This document shows, in pieces, positions 1 to 6,343 of a stretch of DNA of 10,302 bases. The DNA lies in NCBI GenBank assembly GCA_937877675.1, contig CALEIS010000042.1, positions 1 through 10,302 on the forward strand, given 5' to 3'. The notes beneath the pieces are model-generated. The model did no database searches, had not been told where the DNA came from, and saw nothing but the letters and a program-made list of their open reading frames with translations. How positions within the stretch are numbered: position 1 is the first letter of the stretch; every line of letters starts with the position of its first letter. Made by a program: the position numbers and the translations under genes. Source of the DNA: an uncultured Clostridia bacterium. Its GTDB lineage: Bacteria; Bacillota; Clostridia; Oscillospirales; Acutalibacteraceae.

Positions 1-126
1 AAATTTGAATTTATCGGGATGTTTTATGATACACCAAATCGGTAAACATTATAATGGCAACGCAGTTCCTTAATTTTGCACTTTGCGCTTTGCATTTTGC
101 ATTTATCCCTACAAACTCCAATTTAC
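1..126 (+). repeat. MITE-like dispersed repeat, copy A (complete or nearly so)
   Basis: No coding potential. The left end reads AAATTTGAATTTATCGGG (1-18) and the right end CCCTACAAACTCCAATTTAC (107-126). The reverse complement of the right end matches the left end at about 14 of 18 positions, so these look like imperfect terminal inverted repeats. The interior has GCAACGCAGTTCC (57-69) and four consecutive heptamers TTTGCAC, TTTGCGC, TTTGCAT, TTTGCAT (75-102). Positions 16-126 recur almost unchanged, inverted, at 10191-10302, and a diverged copy lies at 8075-8282. The left boundary is the window edge, so the element could be longer. Calling it a MITE is inference; no transposase is visible. 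Confidence 0.75.
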
Positions 127-159
127 TAAACTTATACCAAAGCGATAAACAGATGTATA

Positions 160-200
160 AAAGACCATTGGAAATATCCAGTGGTCTTTATTTTTTTATT
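160..200 (+). terminator. Intrinsic terminator upstream of the glycosidase operon
   Basis: A 13-bp stem pairs 160-172 with 177-189 (one G-T wobble, loop AATA) and is followed by a T-rich tract from 187 to 200. It probably ends a transcript entering from the left of the window; that gene is not visible. The T tract runs directly into the -35 box of the next promoter. Confidence 0.8.
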
Positions 201-227
201 TACATATTCATTCGGGCTTGGTATAAT
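199..227 (+). promoter_or_regulatory. Sigma-70-type promoter for the GH30-GNAT-GH43 operon
   Basis: TTTACA (199-204) and TATAAT (222-227) are separated by 17 nt, with an extended -10 TG at 219-220. Transcription would start near 234, giving a leader of about 25 nt. I see no convincing operator in it. Confidence 0.75.
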
Positions 228-259
228 TAAATAAAAGTTTTTCATAAAGTGGGGATATT

Positions 260-1627
260 ATGAAAATAGATTTAAGGGAAAATAAAAAATTACAAACACT
301 CAAGGGTTGGGGCACATCTGCTTGTTGGTGGAGTCAGTATTGTGCCGATGAGAAAGCAAGTGACGAAATTGCTGAGCTTTTATATGGTGACAGCGGTCTT
401 GGACTTAATATTTACCGATACAATATCGGTGGTGGCACAGACCCTGAAAATTGTCGTGTGACAAATCCTTGGAGAGTGACCGAAAGTTTTTATAAATTTG
501 ACCGTGAAAATGAAACAAGTGAATATGATTTTACTGCAGATAAAACTGCAGTGGATATGATGAGAAAATGTCTTGACAAGGGTAATGTTGACACCCTTAT
601 TGTCTTTGCAAATTCACCACATTATTCACATACCTCAACAGGTCAGGCATCCGGTAGCCTTTTATATCACACTTGCAATCTGCCAATGTCAAATTACAGA
701 AAATTTGCAGACTATTTCTTAACTTGCACACAGGCACTTATTGATATGGGATTTCCTGTTAAATATGTTAGCCCAATTAACGAGCCACAATGGAAATGGG
801 GTGGCAGTTATGTTTGGCAGGAGGGATGTCACTATGAAACAGAAGAAATGGTGGCAGTTTACCATATCTTTGCCGAAGAAATCATCAAAAGGGGAATGGA
901 AGTTAAACTCTATGGCCCTGAAAGTGGAGAAATGATGGGACTTACCCCCGAATACATAAAGGCAATTACTCAGGACGAAACCATTATGAAGGTAATGGAT
1001 ATTTTTGCTTACCATTCGTACCATGATGACAATAATCCGAAGATTCGTCTTGATTTCAAAAAAGAAATTGTTGAGAAATACCCACAGTTTCGTTTTGATA
1101 TGAGTGAGTGGTGTGAGTTGCCTAATAAGAGCCACACAAAGAATTTCAAAGGTGCATTGATTACTGCTCGAATTATCGGTCAGGATTTAGCCTATGCAGG
1201 TGCAGAGAGCTGGACATCATGGGTTGCTGTAAATCAGTTTTCAATTAAAGAAGACGGCAACGATTATTCCGATGCTACAATTACTGCAACAAACGATTTT
1301 AGTGAATGGTATGTTGCTCGTCGTTACTGGGGATTTGCACATTTTGCAAAATATATTCCTGTAAATTCAGTTTGTCTTGATAACGGATTTTTCCCTGACG
1401 ACAATAACGATTTTAATGTATTTTCCTTCTTAACACCAAATGGTGAAACTGTAACTGTTGTTGTCAACGAAGGTGAAGAAAGAGATTTGGAAATTGATGG
1501 AAATTATACTGAAATGAAGGTAATTCAATCTGTTGACGAGGATTATCTCAACGAAGTTTACAAGGGTGAATTTAAAGAGAAAATTACAGTAAAACAGAAC
1601 AGTATTTTAACTGTAATTACAAAGTAG
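260..1627 (+). CDS. Glycoside hydrolase, GH30-like (possible beta-1,6-galactanase type)
   Basis: Probable retaining glycosidase with a TIM barrel (about residues 1-370) followed by a small C-terminal beta domain (about 375-455), the usual GH30 layout. The N-terminal GWGTSACWW block resembles GH30 subfamily 5 enzymes acting on beta-1,6-galactan side chains of arabinogalactan. Expected catalytic residues are present: acid/base E175 in SPINEPQW and nucleophile E283 in FDMSEWCEL. There is no signal peptide, so it probably cleaves imported oligosaccharides in the cytoplasm. The ATG at 260 follows GGGGA (251-255) and a promoter at 199-227. It is the first gene of an operon, 10 nt before the GNAT gene. 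The family call is fairly firm; the substrate is inference, and glucosidase, xylosidase or fucosidase activity in the wider GH30 clan is not excluded. Confidence 0.8.
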   Translation: MKIDLRENKKLQTLKGWGTSACWWSQYCADEKASDEIAELLYGDSGLGLNIYRYNIGGGTDPENCRVTNPWRVTESFYKFDRENETSEYDFTADKTAVDMMRKCLDKGNVDTLIVFANSPHYSHTSTGQASGSLLYHTCNLPMSNYRKFADYFLTCTQALIDMGFPVKYVSPINEPQWKWGGSYVWQEGCHYETEEMVAVYHIFAEEIIKRGMEVKLYGPESGEMMGLTPEYIKAITQDETIMKVMDIFAYHSYHDDNNPKIRLDFKKEIVEKYPQFRFDMSEWCELPNKSHTKNFKGALITARIIGQDLAYAGAESWTSWVAVNQFSIKEDGNDYSDATITATNDFSEWYVARRYWGFAHFAKYIPVNSVCLDNGFFPDDNNDFNVFSFLTPNGETVTVVVNEGEERDLEIDGNYTEMKVIQSVDEDYLNEVYKGEFKEKITVKQNSILTVITK

Positions 1628-1637
1628 GAATAACAAT

Positions 1638-2132
1638 ATGTTGAAAATTATTTCAGATTCAGTTAAGTTAAAAGAATATCCATCAAAAAAGGCTGTCAGC
1701 CTCATAAACGCTTCACAAAATGTGAAAAATCAGTTTGCAAAACTCATTGATGATGGTTGGTGTCATGTGTATGCCAAAGCTCTGTTTGGCAAGCCAATCG
1801 GCATAGTTTTTCTCTTTACAAATCTAGACGATAAAGACCTTGCTGATGGAAAAAACACTTGTTATATTTGCAATTTCGTTGTTCACCCAAAATTTCGTGG
1901 TATGGGTGTTGGAACAGAAATAATGGAACATATTTTTGATGTTGCAAAGAAAAATGGCTTTAAGCAAATGACAATAGGTGTGGACGAAAAAATAGAGAAA
2001 AATGTAAGATTATATAAAAAACTTGGATTTACTAAGGAATTAAAAAAGAGTTCTCTTGATGCATCTATAAAAGATAAAAATGGAAATCATCTTCCTACAA
2101 AAGAACACCTTATCCTTGCAAAAGACTTATAA
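1638..2132 (+). CDS. GNAT-family N-acetyltransferase
   Basis: A 164-residue protein of typical single-domain GNAT length. The acetyl-CoA pyrophosphate-binding motif A is seen as VVHPKFRGMGVGTE, with R87-G88-M89-G90-V91-G92 matching the R/Q-x-x-G-x-G/A signature, followed by a helix. The late motif KNVRLYKKLGF is the common GNAT motif B segment. It is expected to transfer an acetyl group from acetyl-CoA to an amine, but the substrate cannot be read from the sequence. Its ATG at 1638 has a modest AGGA (1626-1629). It lies 10 nt after the GH30 gene and 11 nt before the GH43 gene, so it is almost certainly co-transcribed with them. An acetyltransferase between two glycosidases could act on an amino sugar or on a protein; neither is shown. 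Confidence 0.85.
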   Translation: MLKIISDSVKLKEYPSKKAVSLINASQNVKNQFAKLIDDGWCHVYAKALFGKPIGIVFLFTNLDDKDLADGKNTCYICNFVVHPKFRGMGVGTEIMEHIFDVAKKNGFKQMTIGVDEKIEKNVRLYKKLGFTKELKKSSLDASIKDKNGNHLPTKEHLILAKDL

Positions 2133-2143
2133 AGGAGAAAATT

Positions 2144-3112
2144 ATGAATTATCCAAATCCTTTTATACCACAACGAGCAGACCCATATGTTACAAAAGGT
2201 CCTGACGGAAATTATTATTTTACTGCCTCATATCCTGCATTTATGAATGTTGATGCAGGTTATGACAGAGTGATTTTAAGAAAAAGTGAAACTGTAATGG
2301 GTTTAGCCGAAGCAGAAGAAATTACTATCTGGAAAGCTCATAATGAAGGTGTTATGGCTAAGCATATTTGGGCACCTGAAATTCATTATATCGCAGGAAA
2401 ATGGTATGTTTTCTTTGCTGCGGGTGAAAAAGAAAATGTATGGAATATCCGTCCTTTTGTCCTTATGTGTAAAGGTCAGGACCCAATAAATGATGAGTGG
2501 GTTGAGATGGGCAAAATGCAGGCAAGTGAGGGTGATAACCGCTCATTTACCGAATTTTCACTTGATATGACATACTTTGAAAATAACGGAAAACACTATC
2601 TTGTTTGGGCAGAAAAGCTTGATGACTCATCACTTTTTATGGCAGAAATTAATCCACAAGAGCCTTGGAAACTCATAAGCAAACCAATTCTTCTTACAAA
2701 GCCTGAATACGATTGGGAAAAAATTCGTTTTGCTGTAAACGAAGGTCCTGCTGTGCTTAAGACTGATGACAAGGTCTATGTTTTCTTCTCTGCATCAGGC
2801 ACGGGTGCAGAATATTGTATGGGTAAAGTTTTTGCAGACAAAAATTCAGATTTAATGGATATAAACAACTGGACAAAGGATACTCAACCTGCTTTGCAAA
2901 CAAGCGATTTAGTTGACCAGGCAGGTCCCGGACACAATAGTTTTGTTGTTGATGAAAATGGGGATTTGTTAATCGTTTATCACGCAAGACCATTCTCACA
3001 TTTCGACAAAAACTGTGGTTCATATTGCGACGAGCCACTTTATGACCCATGTCGTCATGCTCGTATAAAATTAGTCAATTTTGACGAAAATGGAGTGCCA
3101 AATCTCAAGTAA
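2144..3112 (+). CDS. Glycoside hydrolase, GH43-like (alpha-L-arabinofuranosidase type)
   Basis: A 322-residue single-domain protein fitting the five-bladed beta-propeller of GH43. The inverting catalytic set is recognisable: general base D13 in RADPYV, pKa-modulating D141 in FSLDMTYF, and general acid E200 in VNEGPAV. The segment HIWAPEIHYIAGKWYVFFAA is also typical. Its overall look is that of arabinofuranosidase subfamilies (exo-alpha-1,5-L-arabinofuranosidase-like); beta-xylosidase or a related activity remains possible. No signal peptide or carbohydrate-binding module is present, so it likely acts in the cytoplasm. The start has a strong AAAGGAG (2131-2137), 6 nt before ATG, overlapping the GNAT stop codon. 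Paired with a GH30 enzyme, it suggests trimming of arabinose-decorated galactan oligosaccharides (inference). No terminator of its own follows; the next one is the riboswitch terminator near 3231-3281. Confidence 0.82.
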   Translation: MNYPNPFIPQRADPYVTKGPDGNYYFTASYPAFMNVDAGYDRVILRKSETVMGLAEAEEITIWKAHNEGVMAKHIWAPEIHYIAGKWYVFFAAGEKENVWNIRPFVLMCKGQDPINDEWVEMGKMQASEGDNRSFTEFSLDMTYFENNGKHYLVWAEKLDDSSLFMAEINPQEPWKLISKPILLTKPEYDWEKIRFAVNEGPAVLKTDDKVYVFFSASGTGAEYCMGKVFADKNSDLMDINNWTKDTQPALQTSDLVDQAGPGHNSFVVDENGDLLIVYHARPFSHFDKNCGSYCDEPLYDPCRHARIKLVNFDENGVPNLK

Positions 3113-3118
3113 TTTTAC

Positions 3119-3148
3119 TTGACAATTTTCGTCAATATAAGGTATAAT
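3119..3148 (+). promoter_or_regulatory. Sigma-70-type promoter for pflB-pflA-fhs
   Basis: TTGACA (3119-3124) and TATAAT (3143-3148) are 18 nt apart. The predicted start near 3155 lies about 10 nt before the first riboswitch stem, as expected for a dedicated riboswitch promoter. The -35 begins only 7 nt after the GH43 stop codon. An inverted repeat, TTGAC (3119-3123) and GTCAA (3131-3135), overlaps the -35 and spacer and could be an operator, though it may be chance. Confidence 0.85.
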
Positions 3149-3164
3149 TTAATCACAAAGAAAT

Positions 3165-3236
3165 GTTTACATAACTGACGGATTTTGTGGACCACCACAG
3201 GGGAATGTAAACAAAAATAAAGCCGACCGTCTGGGC
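3165..3236 (+). ncRNA. ZTP (pfl-type) riboswitch aptamer
   Basis: The leader fits the ZTP/ZMP-sensing pfl RNA motif. P1 pairs GTTTACAT (3165-3172) with ATGTAAAC (3205-3212). P2 pairs TGTGG (3186-3190) with CCACA (3195-3199). The conserved CTGACGG (3175-3181) can form the class-defining pseudoknot with CCGTC (3227-3231) inside GCCGACCGTCTGGGC (3222-3236), whose ends GCC and GGC form the last stem. Compared with the common CTGGCG/CGCC version, the pseudoknot shows a compensatory G-C to A-T change. It precedes pfl and fhs genes, the classical regulon of this RNA. Its expected action is as an ON switch: ZTP/ZMP, a sign of 10-formyl-THF shortage, stabilises the aptamer and blocks the overlapping terminator. 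Confidence 0.93.
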
Positions 3237-3281
3237 AATTCTGTTTTGTTTACAAAGTGGAATTGCCCAGTTTTGTTTTTT
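3231..3281 (+). terminator. Riboswitch expression platform: intrinsic terminator
   Basis: CTGGGCAATTC (3231-3241) pairs perfectly over 11 bp with GAATTGCCCAG (3260-3270), and a T-rich run (TTTTGTTTTTT) follows at 3271-3281. The loop can extend the stem through TTTG (3245-3248) and CAAA (3253-3256). The left arm overlaps the 3' part of the aptamer (3231-3236), so a folded, ligand-bound aptamer and the terminator are mutually exclusive. It probably also stops readthrough from the upstream glycosidase operon, which has no other terminator. Confidence 0.9.
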
Positions 3282-3292
3282 GTGGGCAATTC
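3260..3292 (+). promoter_or_regulatory. Possible alternative hairpin competing with the riboswitch terminator
   Basis: GGGCAATTC (3284-3292) repeats the sequence of the left terminator arm (3233-3241). GAATTGCCC (3260-3268) is therefore perfectly complementary to both. Pairing 3260-3268 with 3284-3292 would place the U tract in a loop and end 11 nt before the AGGAGG at 3304. The complementarity is visible; any regulatory use is inference. Confidence 0.5.
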
Positions 3293-3315
3293 GCAAATAC
3301 ACAAGGAGGAAGACG

Positions 3316-5547
3316 ATGGAACACATTAATTGGAATGGATTTAACAAAGGCGTATGGCAGGATGAAATCAATGTTCGTGATTTCATTCAGCAAAACTATA
3401 AAGAATATAAGGGAGACGATAGTTTCCTTTCAGGTGCAACACCTCGTACTGATGCAATGATGAAGAAGCTCAATTCACTTTTTGCTCTTGAAAGACAGTA
3501 TGGCGGTGTGCTTGATATTGATACAACAACAGTATCATCACTTACAAGTTATTTGCCAGGTTATATCGACAAAGCAAACGAACTTATCGTTGGTATGCAG
3601 ACAAACCGTCCTTTAAAGCGTGGTGTTAACCCATTCGGTGGTATGAGAATGGTACGTCAGGCTTGTGAGGCTTATGGCTATAAACTTAGCGATAAGGTTG
3701 AAGAAGAATTCAAGTTCAGAACAACTCATAATGATGGTGTTTTCCGTGCTTACACTGACGAAATGCGTGCTGCTCGTAAGTGTCACGTAATCACAGGTCT
3801 TCCAGATGCTTATGGTCGTGGTAGAATTATTGGTGACTATCGTAGAGTTGCTCTTTATGGTGTTGACCGCCTTATTGAAGAAAAGAAAAAGGATAAAGCA
3901 GCTCGTGGTTTAGGTGATTTACAGACAGATAACATCCGTTTGTCAGAAGAACTTTTCCAGCAGATTACATTCTTGGGTTATCTCAAAGAAATGGCTGCTA
4001 TGTATGGTTACGACATCAGCGGACCTGCAAAAAATGCTCGTGAAGCAATTCAGTGGACATATTTTGCATATCTTGCAGCGATTAAAGAACAGAATGGTGC
4101 TGCTATGTCATTGGGCAGAGTTAGTACTTTCTTTGACATTTATATTGAAAGAGATATTGCAAGAGGTGTGCTTACAGAAGAAAGTGCACAGGAACTTATG
4201 GATGATTTCGTTATGAAACTCCGTATAGCTCGTCACCTTCGTACACCTGAATATAACGAACTCTTCGGTGGCGACCCAATGTGGATTACTGAAGCAGTCG
4301 GTGGTATGGGAGAAGACGGAAGAACACTTGTTACAAAGAACAGTTTCCGTATGCTCAATACTCTTTATACTCTTGGCTCATCACCTGAACCAAACCTTAC
4401 AATTCTCTGGTCAACATCTCTTCCTGAAAACTTCAAGAAGTTCTGTGCAAAGGTTTCAAAGGATACAGACTCAATTCAGTATGAAAATGACGATGTAATG
4501 AGACCAATTTATGGTGATGACTATGCTATTGCATGTTGTGTTTCTGCTATGAAAGTTGGTAAGCAGATGCAATTCTTCGGTGCTCGTTGCAACCTTGCAA
4601 AGCTCTTGCTTATTGCAATCAATGGTGGTTACGACACAACAAGTCAGATGCACATCGGTCCTCAGATGCCTGTTATGGATGGCGAAAAACTTGACTTTGA
4701 TGAGCTTATGGAGCGTTTCCAAGTTTATATTGAATGGCTCAGCCACCTCTATGTAAACACAATGAACGTTATCCACTATATGCACGACAAATATGCTTAC
4801 GAGAAGATTCAGATGGCTCTTCACGATACAGATGTTGAAAGATTTATGGCTTTCGGTATCGCAGGCCTTTCTGTTGTAGCAGACTCACTTAGTGCAATCA
4901 AATTTGCAGACGTTAAGCCTATTAAGAATGCAGATGGATTTATCACAGAGTTTAAAACTGTTGGTGAATTCCCTAAATTTGGTAATGATGATGACCGTGT
5001 TGACCTTATTGCAAAGGATATGGCACATCGTGTAATTACAGCACTTCGTCAGACACCTACATACAGAAATGCAGTTCACACTCTTTCTGTACTCACAATC
5101 ACATCAAATGTTATGTATGGTAAAAATACAGGTGCAACACCTGACGGAAGAAAGAATGCAGAACCATTTGCTCCTGGTGCAAACCCAATGCATAACCGTG
5201 AAGAAAATGGTGCGTTGGCATCACTTAACTCTGTTGCAAAAATCAGTTTTGACGATTGCCGTGATGGTATTTCAAATACATTCTCAATTACTCCTGAAGC
5301 ACTTGGTAGAGATGATGACGAAAGAGTAACAAACCTTGTTGCAATTCTTGATGGATATTTTGCAAAGAAAGCACACCACATCAATATCAACGTTCTTAAT
5401 CGTGAAACACTTATGGATGCTTATGAAAATCCTGAAAAATATCCAAACCTTACAATTCGTGTTTCAGGTTATGCAGTTAATTTCAATAAACTCTCAAAGG
5501 CACAGCAGAGAGAAGTTATCAGCAGAACATTCCACGAGGCAATGTAA
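3316..5547 (+). CDS. pflB: Formate C-acetyltransferase (pyruvate formate-lyase)
   Basis: A glycyl-radical enzyme that converts pyruvate and CoA to formate and acetyl-CoA in the cytoplasm under anaerobic conditions. The protein is 743 residues, normal for clostridial PFL. The adjacent catalytic cysteines C407-C408 lie in YAIACCVSAM. The radical-bearing glycine G718 lies in RVSGYAV, close to the C terminus as in the family. The ATG at 3316 was chosen because AGGAGG (3304-3309) sits 6 nt upstream and MEHINWNGF is a normal N terminus; an in-frame TTG at 3280 lies in the terminator U tract. Expression should be controlled by the ZTP riboswitch in the leader. It is followed after 2 nt by pflA, its activase. 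Complete, with no frameshift seen. Confidence 0.97.
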   Translation: MEHINWNGFNKGVWQDEINVRDFIQQNYKEYKGDDSFLSGATPRTDAMMKKLNSLFALERQYGGVLDIDTTTVSSLTSYLPGYIDKANELIVGMQTNRPLKRGVNPFGGMRMVRQACEAYGYKLSDKVEEEFKFRTTHNDGVFRAYTDEMRAARKCHVITGLPDAYGRGRIIGDYRRVALYGVDRLIEEKKKDKAARGLGDLQTDNIRLSEELFQQITFLGYLKEMAAMYGYDISGPAKNAREAIQWTYFAYLAAIKEQNGAAMSLGRVSTFFDIYIERDIARGVLTEESAQELMDDFVMKLRIARHLRTPEYNELFGGDPMWITEAVGGMGEDGRTLVTKNSFRMLNTLYTLGSSPEPNLTILWSTSLPENFKKFCAKVSKDTDSIQYENDDVMRPIYGDDYAIACCVSAMKVGKQMQFFGARCNLAKLLLIAINGGYDTTSQMHIGPQMPVMDGEKLDFDELMERFQVYIEWLSHLYVNTMNVIHYMHDKYAYEKIQMALHDTDVERFMAFGIAGLSVVADSLSAIKFADVKPIKNADGFITEFKTVGEFPKFGNDDDRVDLIAKDMAHRVITALRQTPTYRNAVHTLSVLTITSNVMYGKNTGATPDGRKNAEPFAPGANPMHNREENGALASLNSVAKISFDDCRDGISNTFSITPEALGRDDDERVTNLVAILDGYFAKKAHHININVLNRETLMDAYENPEKYPNLTIRVSGYAVNFNKLSKAQQREVISRTFHEAM

Positions 5548-5549
5548 TT

Positions 5550-6266
5550 ATGAATTCTGTTGTAGGACAAGTTCATTCAATTCAAAGCTTAGGTACTGTT
5601 GACGGACCTGGATTAAGATTTGTAGTTTTTTTGCAGGGTTGTAATCTTCGTTGTGGCTGTTGCCATAATCCCGATACTTGGGAAATGCAGAGCGAAAAAC
5701 AGTTTACAGCAGAGGAAATCGTGGAAAAAGCCTTGCATTATAAAGAATATTTCGGTGAAAAAGGTGGTATAACCCTTTCTGGTGGTGAACCACTTTTACA
5801 AGCCAAATTCTGCTATGAAATCTTTAAACTCTGTCACGAAAATGGCATTAATACCTGCCTTGATACATCGGGTAGTATTCTCAACGAGAAAGTTAAAAAG
5901 TTATTGACCGAAACTGATAGGGTTTTGCTTGATATTAAATATACGGATGATGATTTGTATATAAAAAATGTTGGTTGCTCACTTGAAAAACCGTTGGAAT
6001 TTTTGTATTATTTAAATGAACAGAAAATTCCTGTTACATTAAGACAGGTTATTATTCCAACTCTCAATGATAACGAGAAGAATATAGAGAAACTCAACGA
6101 AATTATTAGAAATCATTCTTGTATTGATAAAGTTGAACTTTTACCATTTAAAAAAATCTGTCAGACAAAATATGACAGTATGAAAATTCCTTTCCCATTT
6201 GCTCATATTCCCGTCCCAACAAAGGAAACAATGGAGATTTTAAATAGTAAATTAGTGATTTTATAA
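5550..6266 (+). CDS. pflA: Pyruvate formate-lyase-activating enzyme (radical SAM)
   Basis: Radical S-adenosylmethionine enzyme that installs the glycyl radical on PflB (expected at G718). The 238-residue length is normal. The cluster motif C31-x3-C35-x2-C38 in GCNLRCGCCHNPDTW binds the [4Fe-4S] cluster; C37 is an additional cysteine inside the motif. The SAM-binding GGEP motif is at 78-81 in ITLSGGEPLLQ. N-terminal GTVDGPGLRFVVFLQG is typical of PFL activases. The ATG at 5550 follows the pflB stop by 2 nt, with GAGG at 5536-5539 inside the end of pflB, suggesting translational coupling. The stop codon (6264-6266) lies inside a conserved TTATAAT of a repeat fragment, so the last residues (LVIL) may have been shaped by that insertion. 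Confidence 0.96.
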   Translation: MNSVVGQVHSIQSLGTVDGPGLRFVVFLQGCNLRCGCCHNPDTWEMQSEKQFTAEEIVEKALHYKEYFGEKGGITLSGGEPLLQAKFCYEIFKLCHENGINTCLDTSGSILNEKVKKLLTETDRVLLDIKYTDDDLYIKNVGCSLEKPLEFLYYLNEQKIPVTLRQVIIPTLNDNEKNIEKLNEIIRNHSCIDKVELLPFKKICQTKYDSMKIPFPFAHIPVPTKETMEILNSKLVIL

Positions 6267-6317
6267 TCGCAACGCAGTTCCGATATTTTGCACTTTGCAC
6301 TATGCATTTTGCATTTT
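6261..6317 (+). repeat. MITE-like dispersed repeat, copy B (fragment inside the operon)
   Basis: TTATAAT, then GCAACGCAGTTCC (6269-6281), then heptamers TTTGCAC, TTTGCAC, TATGCAT, TTTGCAT (6288-6315) match the core of copies A, C and D. The CCC-containing right terminus is not clearly present, although ATAAAAATTCAG (6319-6330) could be its remnant. It fills most of the 77-nt gap between pflA and fhs and ends just before the fhs ribosome site. No promoter or terminator is evident, so the operon probably reads through it. Confidence 0.8.
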
Positions 6318-6343
6318 TATAAAAATTCAGGAGGAAAATTATT

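Noticed and set aside
75..102. The TTTGCAN tandem array as a CRISPR-like array.
   Set aside because: The unit is 7 nt with no spacers, and no cas genes are present.
3280..3315. Upstream TTG start for pflB.
   Set aside because: It lies in the terminator U tract with no ribosome site; the ATG at 3316 has AGGAGG and gives the normal PFL N terminus.
5076..5390. A 104-codon minus-strand frame inside pflB.
   Set aside because: Shadow of a strongly conserved gene with no ribosome site or recognisable domain.
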